From CAVVST01 sp963750995 (GTDB lineage Bacteria > Acidobacteriota > Vicinamibacteria > Vicinamibacterales > UBA2999), in contig CAVVST010000001.1 of the NCBI GenBank assembly GCA_963750995.1, positions 620,001 to 684,000 on the forward strand: 64,000 bases of DNA, read 5' to 3'. Below are positions 24,782 to 33,392 of the stretch, one piece after another (position 1 is the first letter of the stretch; the number at the start of each line of letters is the position of its first letter). The position numbers and the translations under genes were made by a program. The notes beneath the pieces are model-generated. The model did no database searches. It saw only the letters and a list, made by a program, of their open reading frames with translations, and was not told the origin of the DNA.

Positions 24782-25374
24782 GGCGCTACGCGCCTCCGGC
24801 GATTGATTGCCCACCAGCCGACGACGGCCACCACCAGGATTCCGGCCAGCGCCAGGGCGACGACGCGGCCATGTGTCTGCATGTACTCGAGCGCGAGGTC
24901 GCCGTACCAGATCGCAAGCGTGCCGAGGATCAGATAGCGGAGCCCTCGAGCCACGCCGATCGCCGTCACGAACTTCGCGGGCGGAACGCCGGCCACGCCG
25001 GCCAGCAGCACGAACAACTTGAAGGGCGCGGGCGGCGGGAGGAGCGCCGGAATCATCAGCGCCATCAGGCCATGGCGCTTGTAGAGCCCCAGCGCCCGCT
25101 CCGCATTTCCATGGCGAAGACGCTTCCGAATAAACGCCTCGCCGCCCTTTTCGGCCAGGTAATAGATCACGTAGCAGCCGGCGATCGAGCCAAGCGTCGC
25201 CATCAACGCGTAATACGGCATCCAGGCCTTGTTCCTCGTGACCATCAGGACGACGAGGAGGTCGTTGATCTGCGGCAGCGAGACGAATGAGGAATCGAGG
25301 AACGCGATCGCGAACAACCCCGGGCCGCCAATCGTGGCGGCGAAGGTATAGATCCAGCTGATGAAAGATTTCAC
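24778..25374 (-). CDS. VTT/DedA-type membrane protein
   Basis: 198 residues, about five hydrophobic segments. The VTT-domain features are 'LDSSFVSLPQINDLLVVLMV' near the N-terminus and 'LLPPPAPFKLFVLLAGVAGV' in the middle. DedA and relatives are lipid scramblases or flippases for carriers such as undecaprenyl phosphate. That fits its overlap with a polyprenyl-phosphate-type glycosyltransferase gene. Divergent from the large membrane glycosyltransferase, with only 25 bases between starts. Confidence 0.88.
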   Translation of the reverse strand: MKSFISWIYTFAATIGGPGLFAIAFLDSSFVSLPQINDLLVVLMVTRNKAWMPYYALMATLGSIAGCYVIYYLAEKGGEAFIRKRLRHGNAERALGLYKRHGLMALMIPALLPPPAPFKLFVLLAGVAGVPPAKFVTAIGVARGLRYLILGTLAIWYGDLALEYMQTHGRVVALALAGILVVAVVGWWAINRRRRVAP

Positions 25375-25399
25375 TCGAGGTGGGCTACCTTAGAGGTCC

Positions 25400-26860
25400 G
25401 TGATTATAGCCCGCGTCCTCGCGGCGGCGGCCACCGCGGCCGGCGTGGCCGCGTGGATCGTGTTTCTGCGCGCCGATCTCGTCCTCAGCCACTACGACGC
25501 ACGCGCCCACCTCGTCGTCTCGCGGCGCATCATCGACAGCATCACGCCGGGCTGGGAGCAGGTCGGTGCGGTATGGCTTCCGCTCCCGCACCTGATCAAT
25601 GCGATCCCAGTACAGATCGACGTCCTCTACCGGACCGGCGCGTTCGCATCGCTGGTCTCGATCGCGTGCTTCGGCATCACCGCGTACGCCATAGCCCGGC
25701 TGGTCATGACCGCGACGGGTTCGCCGATTGGCGCCGCCGCAGGGACGGCGCTGCTGGCGGTGAACCCGAACCTCCTCTACCTCCAAGCCACGCCGATGAC
25801 CGAGGCGATGCTGCTTGCGGCGCTGTTCCTGGCGGTGCTCTGGCTCTACGAATGGGTACCGCTCAACCAGGATGCCGTTCCCGCGCGGCTGGCCCTGGCG
25901 TTGGTCGCCGCGATGCTGACGCGCTACGAGGCATGGCCGGTCGTCGCGGTGGCCCTTGTCGCCGCCAGCCATGCCTCGGCCAGGCTGGGCGCCGCGCCCG
26001 CCGTCGCGCTCCGGCGCGGTCTTCGATTGGCCATGTGGCCAGCCATCACGGTTGCGCTGGTCCTGCTCAACAGCCGGGTTACGGTGGGGTCGTGGTTCGT
26101 CAGCGGCGGCTTCTTCGTCCCGGACCCTGGCTACCAGGGGCGGGCCCTCCGCAGTCTCATCGCCGTCTGGTGGGGCACGCACGAACTGAGCACGCGCCTG
26201 ACCGAGCTTGTCGCGGTCGCGACGGCAGTCCTCCTGGTGCTTCGCTCGCTCGTGCGGAGGGCCGACGCCGCGCTTGTCGTTCCGGTGGCGCTCTTTGCCG
26301 TCGGCGTGCTTCCGGCCCTCGCCTTTTACGAGGGGCACCCATTTCGCATCCGCTATATGACGCCGCTCGTCGCCACATGCGCGCTCTTCTGCGGTCTGGC
26401 GGTTGGACTACTGCGTCAGTATCCGGCGCTCGTGCTGGCGGGCGTTCTTGTGGGCATCACCCTGATTCAATCGCCTCCGTGGCGGCGCGACGCGCCGATG
26501 CTGCTCGAGGCGCAGTGGGACCACGAGGCCAGCGAAGGCCGCCGGACCGTGACGGCCTGCCTGGCGCCGCGGCACGCCGGCGAGAAGATTGTGGCGAGCA
26601 TGGGATCGCTTGCGCACTATATGCAGGATCTGTCCCGCGATGGATTGTCCATCGTCGATTTCATTCACGAAGGAAACGGCGACATCTGGGAACTGGCGAT
26701 GAAGGCCGGGCCCGCGCCGTACGCGGGCTGGATGCTGGTCGAAGAACAATCAGAGGGAGGCGACGTACTGGCGCAGCGGATCCGCCGCGATCCCTCGTTC
26801 GCCCGAGGAATGCAGCGGATCTGTGAGGGCGGAGGCGTGGCCCTGTACAAGCGGCTTTGA
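25400..26860 (+). CDS. Multi-pass membrane glycosyltransferase (GT39/PMT-like)
   Basis: 486 residues from GTG 25400. About ten transmembrane segments. The first loop has 'YDARAHLVVSRRIIDSITPGW', where the conserved acidic residues of GT-C enzymes lie, followed by 'GAVWLPLPHLINAI'. A soluble C-terminal part starts at about residue 375 ('RTVTACLAPRHAGEKIVASM'). GT-C enzymes transfer sugars from lipid-phosphate donors on the outer face of the membrane. The adjacent divergent pair (GT2 plus VTT) could make and flip that donor. The acceptor is unknown. Confidence 0.75.
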   Translation: MIIARVLAAAATAAGVAAWIVFLRADLVLSHYDARAHLVVSRRIIDSITPGWEQVGAVWLPLPHLINAIPVQIDVLYRTGAFASLVSIACFGITAYAIARLVMTATGSPIGAAAGTALLAVNPNLLYLQATPMTEAMLLAALFLAVLWLYEWVPLNQDAVPARLALALVAAMLTRYEAWPVVAVALVAASHASARLGAAPAVALRRGLRLAMWPAITVALVLLNSRVTVGSWFVSGGFFVPDPGYQGRALRSLIAVWWGTHELSTRLTELVAVATAVLLVLRSLVRRADAALVVPVALFAVGVLPALAFYEGHPFRIRYMTPLVATCALFCGLAVGLLRQYPALVLAGVLVGITLIQSPPWRRDAPMLLEAQWDHEASEGRRTVTACLAPRHAGEKIVASMGSLAHYMQDLSRDGLSIVDFIHEGNGDIWELAMKAGPAPYAGWMLVEEQSEGGDVLAQRIRRDPSFARGMQRICEGGGVALYKRL

Positions 26861-26862
26861 TC

Positions 26863-26922
26863 AACCACGACGACACGACGGTCACGAATCGATGTCGTCG
26901 TGTTCGTCGTGCCGTCGTGGTT
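26863..26922. terminator. Bidirectional palindrome between convergent genes
   Basis: 'aaccacgacgacacgacg' (26863-26880) faces 'cgtcgtgccgtcgtggtt' (ending 26922). It occupies the whole gap between the stops of the convergent glycosyltransferase and outer membrane protein genes, so a two-way transcription stop is likely. Confidence 0.55.
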
Positions 26923-26923
26923 C

Positions 26924-27649
26924 TTACAGCCCGAAGCGCAAACCGATATTGAACTGATAGGTCCAGCCGCCGAGATCAATCTTGGGAACGGCGCCGGGGG
27001 ACGCGAAGCTGCTGGTACCGAGCTCGCCCTCGGCGCTGTAGTACCGCACCTCGGCGCCGGCACTCAAGCTATCGCCGGCAAAGCGGACGCCGCCGAGCAC
27101 GACTGGACCGGTTTCATTGCCCGACGCCACGACCTGGTCACGGAAAATGGCGTTTCCGCGCGAGAAATCGACGAACTCGCCCGACTCGCTGTACCGCCAG
27201 TTCACTACCGAGATGCCCGCCCCGAAGTACGGCTGGACGCTGGACTGCTGGCCGAGCGGCACCACCCGGATCGTCAAGTCGATCGGCACGCGACGCAGGC
27301 GCAGGTCCTGCTCGATCTCTGAACCATCGGCATCGATGAAATCTTCGTACACCGACGGCACTGTACGGCGCGTGAAGCTCACCCCTGCGCCCGCTTCGAG
27401 ATATTGGCTGAGCGGCACCAGCCATTCGCCGCCGATCGACGCGCCGTTGAAATCCTGCAGGTCGTACACGAGCGTTGCTTCCGCGCCGCGATGCTCGTTC
27501 AGGATGTCGCCTTCCACGCGCGCGTCTTCGCCGCGCACGGTGAAGTAGCCGAAGGAGAAATTGAGGGTCTGCTGCGCGGCCGCCGGCTGTGCGCTCAGTC
27601 CGATGGCACCGGCCCCCAGCAGCGCGAGCACTCCAAGTCGCTGTCGCAT
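26924..27649 (-). CDS. Outer membrane beta-barrel protein
   Basis: 241 residues. Signal peptide ends 'QPAAA-QQ'. Eight or so amphipathic strands follow: 'TLNFSFGYFTVRG', 'EATLVYDLQDFNGASIGGEW', 'YLEAGAGVSFTRR', 'VQPYFGAGISVVNWRY', and a final 'TYQFNIGLRFGL' ending in an aromatic-rich strand, as required for BAM recognition. Small OmpX/OmpW-like barrel; ligand unknown. It stands alone, with a convergent palindrome downstream. Confidence 0.75.
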   Translation of the reverse strand: MRQRLGVLALLGAGAIGLSAQPAAAQQTLNFSFGYFTVRGEDARVEGDILNEHRGAEATLVYDLQDFNGASIGGEWLVPLSQYLEAGAGVSFTRRTVPSVYEDFIDADGSEIEQDLRLRRVPIDLTIRVVPLGQQSSVQPYFGAGISVVNWRYSESGEFVDFSRGNAIFRDQVVASGNETGPVVLGGVRFAGDSLSAGAEVRYYSAEGELGTSSFASPGAVPKIDLGGWTYQFNIGLRFGL

Positions 27650-27715
27650 CGATAGCCTCCAGCCCGTCCGGAGTGCATGGCCGGTGCCAGCAGGATCGCG
27701 CGAAATCTGGAGTGT

Positions 27716-28537
27716 TTAGGCGTCTGTCCGGTTTCGAGCACGGCCGGCGCGGAACTCCCGGATGACGGTCAACATCTGGTCGTGAATGCGGCCGTTCGAG
27801 GCGACGAGATGTGCGGCCGATGGGTCGAAAGCCGACCCATCCATGCCGGTGACGCGCCCGCCGGCCTCCTCCACTATCAAGGCCCCTGCCGAGACGTCCC
27901 AGGGCTTCAGATGCTGCTCCCAGAACGCCTCGAAGCGTCCGGCCGCGACATAACACAAATCCAGCGCCGCGGACCCGAGACGACGAACGGCGCGCGCGCG
28001 GCCGAGGAACTCGCCGAAGAGTGGGACGAGGTCGCCCGTCTTCTGGTGCACGTCGTAGGGGAAACCCGTGACGAGCAGCGCATCGATCAACGTCGAGGTG
28101 TCAGACACCGCGAGCGGATGGCCGTTGAGCCGCGCGCCGCCGCCGCGCTCGGCCGTGTACAACTCCCGCCGGCTCGCGTCGTACACGGCACCGACGGCCG
28201 TGTGACCATCGATTTCAAGCCCGAGAGAGGCGCAATAGATCGGCAGCCCGTGCGCGTAATTCGTGGTGCCGTCCAGCGGGTCGAAAACCCAGCGCCAGCG
28301 GGACCGCGGCCGTGTTGACGGCCCCGCGCCGAACTCCTCCGCCAGCACGTCGTGCTCGGGAAACCGCTCGGCGATGACCGCGCGGCACATGCGTTCGCAT
28401 TCGAGATCAACCTCGGTGACGAGATCGATCTCCCCTTTCTTGGACACGCGAAACCCAGACGCCTGCCTCGCAAGGTGGATGTCGCCGGCGCGCGTGACGA
28501 TGTCGATGGCGGTCTGGAGGAATTCGGACCCGCTCAG
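27716..28537 (-). CDS. Inositol monophosphatase family protein
   Basis: About 273 residues. Metal-binding motifs in order: 'EEFGAG' (Glu), 'WVFDPLDGTTNYAHG' (DPLDGT signature) and 'WDVSAGALIVEEAGGRV'. Hydrolyses inositol phosphate or similar sugar phosphates (also SuhB- or CysQ-like roles). The start is uncertain. The family N-terminus begins at about 28537, where no ATG, GTG or TTG exists in frame. A CTG overlapping the upstream TGA (CTGA) is the best-placed codon, and the open frame otherwise continues inside the upstream gene. The coupling suggests one operon with the anti-sigma-type ATPase. Confidence 0.85.
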   Translation of the reverse strand: MSGSEFLQTAIDIVTRAGDIHLARQASGFRVSKKGEIDLVTEVDLECERMCRAVIAERFPEHDVLAEEFGAGPSTRPRSRWRWVFDPLDGTTNYAHGLPIYCASLGLEIDGHTAVGAVYDASRRELYTAERGGGARLNGHPLAVSDTSTLIDALLVTGFPYDVHQKTGDLVPLFGEFLGRARAVRRLGSAALDLCYVAAGRFEAFWEQHLKPWDVSAGALIVEEAGGRVTGMDGSAFDPSAAHLVASNGRIHDQMLTVIREFRAGRARNRTDA

Positions 28538-28983
28538 GCTTTTTCCTGCTGCGGCTGGGCGCGCTTGACCATCACCACCTCCATGCCGCCTTCGGGCGCG
28601 CGGCGGAGGTCCATCTGGTCCATGAAGCTGCGAATGAGGAAGATACCGCGGCCGCTCGACTTCAGGAGGTTCTCGGGCGCGCAACAGTCCAGTAAGGCCC
28701 CGGGATCGAAGCCCGGCCCCTCATCACGGACGCGAACCGAGACTCCCGGCCCGATCTCGTCCTGGAATGCCGCGAACTCGAGGTGCACGCGTTTGCTCAC
28801 GTCGTTACCGTTGCCGTGGCTGATCGCATTGATGACGCACTCGCGGACGGCGACATTGAGCCAGTGCAGCCCGTCTTCGTCGAGACCGCCGGCCCTGCCC
28901 ATCTGATCGCTGACACCCTGCACAAGATCGAGCAGGTCGAGAGAACTTGGGAAGTCGAGGCGGACGGAACTGCCGCGCATCAT
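28534..28983 (-). CDS. Anti-sigma-factor-type ATP-binding protein (RsbW/SpoIIAB-like HATPase)
   Basis: 149 residues from ATG 28983. GHKL ATPase motifs: N box 'NVAVRECVINAISHGN', G1 'VRDEGPGFDP' and G2 'SSGRGIFLIRSFMD'. RsbW-type kinases bind and inhibit sigma factors, or phosphorylate STAS-domain antagonists, in partner-switching control of general stress responses. No anti-anti-sigma (STAS) or sigma factor gene is adjacent. Its neighbour is the inositol-phosphatase-like gene. It is divergent from aroA with 42 bases between the start codons. Confidence 0.85.
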   Translation of the reverse strand: MMRGSSVRLDFPSSLDLLDLVQGVSDQMGRAGGLDEDGLHWLNVAVRECVINAISHGNGNDVSKRVHLEFAAFQDEIGPGVSVRVRDEGPGFDPGALLDCCAPENLLKSSGRGIFLIRSFMDQMDLRRAPEGGMEVVMVKRAQPQQEKA

Positions 28984-29025
28984 CAAGGGGATTTCATTAT
29001 AGCGGCACCTGTTATAGTCGTCCTC

Positions 29026-30334
29026 ATGCCCAGCCAGACGGTCATGGTGCACCCCACGCCGCGGGTGCGGGGACGGGTGCGGCCGCCCGGCGACAAGTCG
29101 ATCTCGCACCGGTACGCGCTCCTGGCGTCCATCGCGAACGGCTCCTCCCACATCCGGGGCTACTCCACCGGGGCGGACTGTGCCTCCACCCTTCGCTGCC
29201 TCGAAGGGCTGGGCGTTGAGATCCAGGAAGGATCCCACGACCCCGGCACGCGGCCGCGATATTCGGATCGCCGGCCGGGGCCTGCGCGGGTTGACCGCTC
29301 CCCCGGGCGTGCTCGACGCGGGCAATTCCGGCAGCACTATCCGGATGCTCGCCGGGATCCTTGCGGCGCATCCGTTCCCCACATCGGTGACGGGTGACGA
29401 CTCGCTGCGGCGGCGCCCGATGCGCCGTATCATCGTGCCGCTCGAGCGCATGGGGGCGCGCGTCACCTCTGCCGACGGCCGTCCGCCGCTCACGATCGAA
29501 GGGACATCCCAACTGGCGGCAATCGACTTCGAGCCGGAAGTTCCCAGCGCCCAGGTCAAGAGCGCGGTGCTGCTGGCCGGGCTGCATGCCGAGGGCGTGA
29601 CCTCGGTCCGCGAGGCGCTGCCGACCCGGGATCACACTGAGCGCGCGCTGCACGCGTTCGGTTGTACCGTCTCGAACGTTAACTCCATAGTCTCGGTGCG
29701 AGGCGGACAGCGCCCGCGCGGGTGTGAGCTGGTGGTTCCGGGAGATCTCTCGTCGGCCGCGTTCTGGATGGTGGCGGCGTCAGCGCTGCCCGACTCGGAG
29801 GTCGCGATCGAGGAAGTCGGCCTCAATCCGACGCGCGCCGGCATCCTGGACATCCTTCGCCGGCTCGGCGCGAGCGTCGACGTCACCCAGACGAGCGGCG
29901 GCGATGCCGGCGAACCCATGGGCACCATCCTCGTCCGCCACGACGGCCTGCGCGAGACGCACGTCGCGCCGGAAGAAGTGCCCGGCGTGATCGACGAGTT
30001 GCCCGCGCTGGCGGCGCTGGCCACGCACGGCGGGGCGCTGTCCGTGAGCGGTGCGCAGGAACTGCGAGTCAAGGAGAGCGATCGCATTTCGGCGCTGGCG
30101 GAGGGACTGCGGCGGATGGGAGCGGACATCGACGAGCGGCCGGACGGCTTTCATGTCCGTGCCACCCGCCGCCTGCGGGGCGGCGAGGTGGACGCCCTCA
30201 ACGACCATCGGCTGGCGATGGCCTTCGCGATCGCCGCGCTGGGCGCGTCGGGGCCAACGACCATCCACGACGCCGGCGCTGCAGCGGTGTCGTATCCCGA
30301 GTTCTTTTCGGTTCTCGAATCGCTTCGCGCGTGA
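29026..30334 (+). CDS. aroA: 3-phosphoshikimate 1-carboxyvinyltransferase (EPSP synthase), one frameshift
   Basis: Shikimate pathway step 6. From ATG 29026 the first frame gives 'VRPPGDKSISHRYALLASIA', the PEP/substrate-binding N-terminus, up to 'GVEIQEG'. Near 29250-29258 the frame changes (the expected 'RDIRIAGRGLRGL' continues in another frame). From there the protein is intact to 30334, with 'GVLDAGNSGSTIRMLAG', 'AQVKSAVLLAGL', 'VPGDLSSAAFW', 'PGVIDELPALA', 'RVKESDRISALAEGL' and 'NDHRLAMAFAIA'. All active-site motifs are kept, so an assembly insertion of one C or G in the CG-rich tract is likely. Its stop overlaps the GTG of aroK by four bases. Confidence 0.9.
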
Positions 30335-30828
30335 AGGCCGACAAACTGTATCTCGTGGGATTCATGGGCGCGGGCAAGACCAGCGTGGCGTCGGCGCTCG
30401 GCAGGCGCCTCGGCTGGCGCAGCGAGGACGTCGACGAACGGATCGAAACCCGCGAGCGCCGTTCCGTGGCGGGCATTTTCGTCGACCGGGGCGAGGTGTA
30501 CTTCCGCCAGGTGGAGCGCGACGTGCTGAGCGATTTGCTGCCGATCCGCAATGTCGTGGTCGCGACCGGCGGGGGAACGTTCGTCGATCCCGCCAACCGC
30601 GCCGCCATCCTGAAGGACGGCGCCGTGGCCTGGCTGGATCTGCCCCTCAGCCGCGTCATCGAGCGGATTCCTCCCGATGGGCGTCGGCCGCTGGCGGCCG
30701 ACCTGGTGCAGATGGAAGAGCTCTATCTGCGCCGCCGGGTTGCCTACGCGGAGGCGCACGTGCGGATTGACGCGGCGAAGCCGGTCGACGAGATCGTCGA
30801 GCGGCTGCTCGAGTGGATCGGATACTAG
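30331..30828 (+). CDS. aroK: Shikimate kinase
   Basis: 165 residues. Phosphorylates shikimate, directly before the AroA step. Walker A GFMGAGKTS at residues 10-18, shikimate-binding 'DVDERIE' and 'ATGGGTF', lid 'PPDGRRPLAAD'. GTG start in the GTGA overlap with aroA, so the two enzymes of one pathway are translationally coupled. The downstream metallophosphoesterase gene follows after 6 bases. Confidence 0.95.
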   Translation: MKADKLYLVGFMGAGKTSVASALGRRLGWRSEDVDERIETRERRSVAGIFVDRGEVYFRQVERDVLSDLLPIRNVVVATGGGTFVDPANRAAILKDGAVAWLDLPLSRVIERIPPDGRRPLAADLVQMEELYLRRRVAYAEAHVRIDAAKPVDEIVERLLEWIGY

Positions 30829-30834
30829 CGGCGC

Positions 30835-31608
30835 GTGAGATATCTCATCATCAGCGACATACACGCGAACCTGGAGGCGCTCGAGGCGACCCTCCAGGCG
30901 GCTGGTCCATACGACCGGGCGTTCGTCCTCGGCGACCTGGTGGGCTACGGCGCGGACCCGAACGCGGTGATCGAGTGCGTGCGCGCGCTGCCGACCGGCG
31001 CGATCATCCGCGGCAATCACGACAAGGTCGCCGTCGGACTCGATTCGGTCGAAAGCTTCAACTACCTCGCGCGGCAGGCCATCGAGTGGACCGCCGCCGC
31101 GCTGACGCCGCAGAACCGCGACTGGCTCGCGGCCCTGCCGCAGGGGCCGGCGCTCATCGACGATTTCACCGAGATCTGCCACGGCACGCCGCTCGACGAA
31201 GACATGTACGTCTTCGAGGAGATGGATGCCGTCCGCGCGCTGCGCTCGGCCGAGCGGCCCCTCTGCTTGTTCGGCCACACCCACGTGCCGGCGATCTTCA
31301 CGCTCGGATCCTCTCCCGAAGGGTCACCCGGATCCGCGCCCGGCACGATGCTGCTCGACGTGACCGTGCCGGTGCAGGGATCGCCCTTCGAGATCGATCT
31401 CTCCGCGCCGCTGCGGTATCTCGTGAACTGCGGAGCCGTCGGCCAGCCCCGCGATGGCGACTCGCGCGCCGCGTACGGAATCCTCGATACCGAGGCACGG
31501 ACGCTGACCATCATGCGTACCGTCTACAATCTCGCGCTGGCGCAGAGCAAGATCATCGACGCCGGCCTGCCCGAAGTACTGGCACAGCGCCTCGCCGTCG
31601 GCCGCTGA
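30835..31608 (+). CDS. Calcineurin-like metallophosphoesterase (YfcE/MJ0936-like)
   Basis: 257 residues from GTG 30835. Two-metal phosphoesterase: 'ISDIHANLEAL' (DxH), 'VLGDLVGYG' (GD), 'IRGNHD' (GNHD), 'CHGTP' and 'FGHTHVP' (GHTH). Acts on phosphodiesters; substrate unknown. At about residues 160-172 ('GSSPEGSPGSAPG') there is a short low-complexity insertion whose DNA ('cccgaagggtcacccg') resembles the dispersed repeat found inside the polyprenyl synthase gene. Third gene of the aroA-aroK unit. Confidence 0.9.
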   Translation: MRYLIISDIHANLEALEATLQAAGPYDRAFVLGDLVGYGADPNAVIECVRALPTGAIIRGNHDKVAVGLDSVESFNYLARQAIEWTAAALTPQNRDWLAALPQGPALIDDFTEICHGTPLDEDMYVFEEMDAVRALRSAERPLCLFGHTHVPAIFTLGSSPEGSPGSAPGTMLLDVTVPVQGSPFEIDLSAPLRYLVNCGAVGQPRDGDSRAAYGILDTEARTLTIMRTVYNLALAQSKIIDAGLPEVLAQRLAVGR

Positions 31609-31649
31609 CACGGCTCGTCCGGCCCGAGTCGATCCCAGACGTCACCGAA

Positions 31650-31671
31650 AGGCGGGCCTGAAGGTCCGCCT
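31650..31671. repeat. CTGAAG-centred palindrome
   Basis: A near-perfect 22-base palindrome with centre GCCTGAAGGT in the 98-base gap between convergent genes; same family as 23962-24020. It may act as a two-way terminator. Confidence 0.6.
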
Positions 31672-31706
31672 GGCTCAACCAGGTCGCCCTGGGCCTCACA
31701 TTGGGA

Positions 31707-32102
31707 TCAGGAGAGCTGGAACTGACCGCGGCCGGCGCGGCGCAGGCACTGCTCCACCGCGGCGACCAGGCGATCGGCGTCGCAGGGCTTACGCAGGATG
31801 CAGGCGAAATCCCTGGCGTCGGACTCGCTTATGTTCGCGCCAGTGACCACGACGACGGGAATGGCGCGCGTATCAGACCGGGCCTTCAGTTCGCTATGGA
31901 CGTCGCGGCCGTCGAGGCGCGGCAGGCCGAGGTCGAGAACGACGAGCGCGGGGAGTGCCTGTTCGATCTGCCGGAGGGCGTCAGCGCCGTCTTCAACGGC
32001 GATCACCACGTAGCCGGCTGCCCGCAGCGCCATCCGGTACATATCACGCAGCTGGGGATCGTCCTCGACGACGAGGACCCTCCTCCACGACGACGTGGCC
32101 AC
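31707..32102 (-). CDS. Single-domain response regulator (CheY-like)
   Basis: 131 residues, one receiver domain. 'VLVVEDDPQLRDMYRMAL' with the acidic pair, phosphorylation Asp in 'LVVLDLGLPRLDG', the Thr of 'VVVVTGAN' and the Lys of 'ILRKPCDADRL'. No output domain, so it acts through a partner. No kinase is nearby. It lies just downstream of the ccm cluster on the same strand. Confidence 0.9.
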   Translation of the reverse strand: MATSSWRRVLVVEDDPQLRDMYRMALRAAGYVVIAVEDGADALRQIEQALPALVVLDLGLPRLDGRDVHSELKARSDTRAIPVVVVTGANISESDARDFACILRKPCDADRLVAAVEQCLRRAGRGQFQLS

Positions 32103-32154
32103 CCCCCCATATTACGGGAGGCTTTCCATCCTTAAAGCTCGGCCATAGAGCGTT

Positions 32155-32295
32155 TTACGGCTTTTTTATGCTTTCGCTCCGCCGGAGCTGTGCCGCGTAC
32201 GCATCGGCGGCCGCGCGCGAGCCGAGGATCCAGCCCACGACAATCCCGAGGATGAGGACGCCGGGAATGTACAGGAAGTGGGCGGCAGTCGGCAT
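32155..32295 (-). CDS. Small single-pass membrane protein of the ccm cluster
   Basis: 46 residues from ATG 32295. 'FLYIPGVLILGIVVGWILGS' is one transmembrane segment, followed by a charged tail 'AYAAQLRRSESIKKP'. Immediately follows the CcmD-like gene. Function unknown; position suggests a helper in haem export or assembly (inference). Confidence 0.55.
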   Translation of the reverse strand: MPTAAHFLYIPGVLILGIVVGWILGSRAAADAYAAQLRRSESIKKP

Positions 32296-32298
32296 CAG

Positions 32299-32585
32299 GT
32301 CCGGCCGCGCCTGGCAGTCGGACTGCAGGCGATCGAGCTCGCGCTGCACGACGCCGAGCCGTCCGCGCCACCGAGAGCACATACGCGAACAGCGCCAGCA
32401 CCACGAACGAGTAGGCTGCCACGAGCAGGGGCGCGGCCGGCAGCTGATCCTGCGGCGGCAGCTGGTCGATCGGCACGAACTCATCCTGCTGTTCTGGCGG
32501 CGGCGTGCTGCTGAGCGCCGAGCGGCATCGCCAAGCAGCCACGGTCATCAGGACAATCGCCGCACAAAGACGTTTCAGTCATCAT
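32299..32585 (-). CDS. CcmD-like haem exporter subunit, frameshifted
   Basis: Start at the tandem ATG near 32585, overlapping the end of ccmC. After a poorly readable start, one frame gives 'EFVPIDQLPPQDQLPAAPLL', then a transmembrane segment 'AAYSFVVLALFAYVLSV', and a second frame gives the basic helix 'RLGVVQRELDRLQSD'. Short, one membrane helix followed by a basic coiled segment right after ccmC is the pattern of CcmD, which releases holo-CcmE from CcmABC. Frame changes at about 32375 and about 32550. Ends uncertain. Confidence 0.55.
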
Positions 32586-32587
32586 CG

Positions 32588-33248
32588 TTATGCATCCGCG
32601 GACAAGATACAGCGCGTCGAGCCGCGCGCGCTGTTCCTCCAGCCTGATACGCATCCGCAGCAGCAGGAGAAAGAGCAGCAAAAACGTCGGCGAACGCTGA
32701 ACCAGAGCGGCAGTCCCATCGATACCGGCAGCGTCGGCACGACGTTCGTGGTCGGATGGATCGTGCGCCAGTAGTTCACCGAGATGTAGATGAACGGCAC
32801 GTTCGCCATCCCGAACAGCGCCAGGCCGGCGGCCAGCTTGTCCGAGCCGGGGCCGCCGTACTTCCGCAGCAGCAGGTAGGCGACCGCTACCATCCATCCC
32901 ATCAGGCTCGAGGTCAGCCGCACGTCCCACTGCCACCAGACGCCCCACGCCTTCCGTCGCCCACAGCGGACCGGTGACCAGCGTGATGATGCCGAACAGC
33001 ACGACGAGCTCCGCCGCCGCCCAGGCGAGCCGGTCGTGGCGTGGATTGCCGCGAAAGAGGTACCGCACGCTCGCGATGCCGCAGACGATCGCCGCGAGGA
33101 GGAACATCCAGGCCGACGGCAGGTGGACGTAGAAGATCTTCTGCACCAGCCCCATCGTCGATTCGTACGGCGCGTTCGCGATCAGGAGCGGCGACGGCGC
33201 GAACATCAGGCCGCAGACCATGGCGGCAGGGGTGAACCACTTGGGCAT
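32588..33248 (-). CDS. ccmC: Haem exporter membrane subunit CcmC, frameshifted
   Basis: Loads haem onto CcmE. From ATG 33248 (alternative GTG 33269): 'GLVQKIFYVHLPSAWMFLLA' includes the first conserved periplasmic His region, 'LVTGPLWA' follows, then the frame changes (~32945). 'RLTSSLMGWMVAVAYLLLRK' and 'FIYISVNYWRTIHPT' contain the WxxxHP-type second His. A second change (~32700) leads to 'LLFLLLLRMRIRLEEQRA' and the stop at 32588. The WWD-like segment lies at the first break. All expected membrane segments are found, so indel errors are likelier than decay. Confidence 0.8.
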
Positions 33249-33270
33249 AGTGTAAGCAGCGTCGTTCACT

Positions 33271-33380
33271 CTTCGGTGTTCTCGCTGCTCGGTTCGTGTT
33301 CATGGTTCAGGTCTCGGTCTCGCGCTCTCTAATCGAACCTGAACACGAACCGAGCAGCGAGACCGTAGAAGGGTGAACGA
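33271..33380. repeat. Long imperfect inverted repeat between ccmC and ccmB
   Basis: Left arm from 33271 contains 'ctcgctgctcggttcgtg'; right arm (33336-33380) contains its complement 'cacgaaccgagcagcgag'. The arms are about 40 bases with a few mismatches. A related sequence with 'gggttcgtgttcac' and flanking 'gttcacgcttc' lies just upstream of rnpB at 4472-4545. No coding. Confidence 0.75.
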
Positions 33381-33392
33381 GAGTCTCTATCG

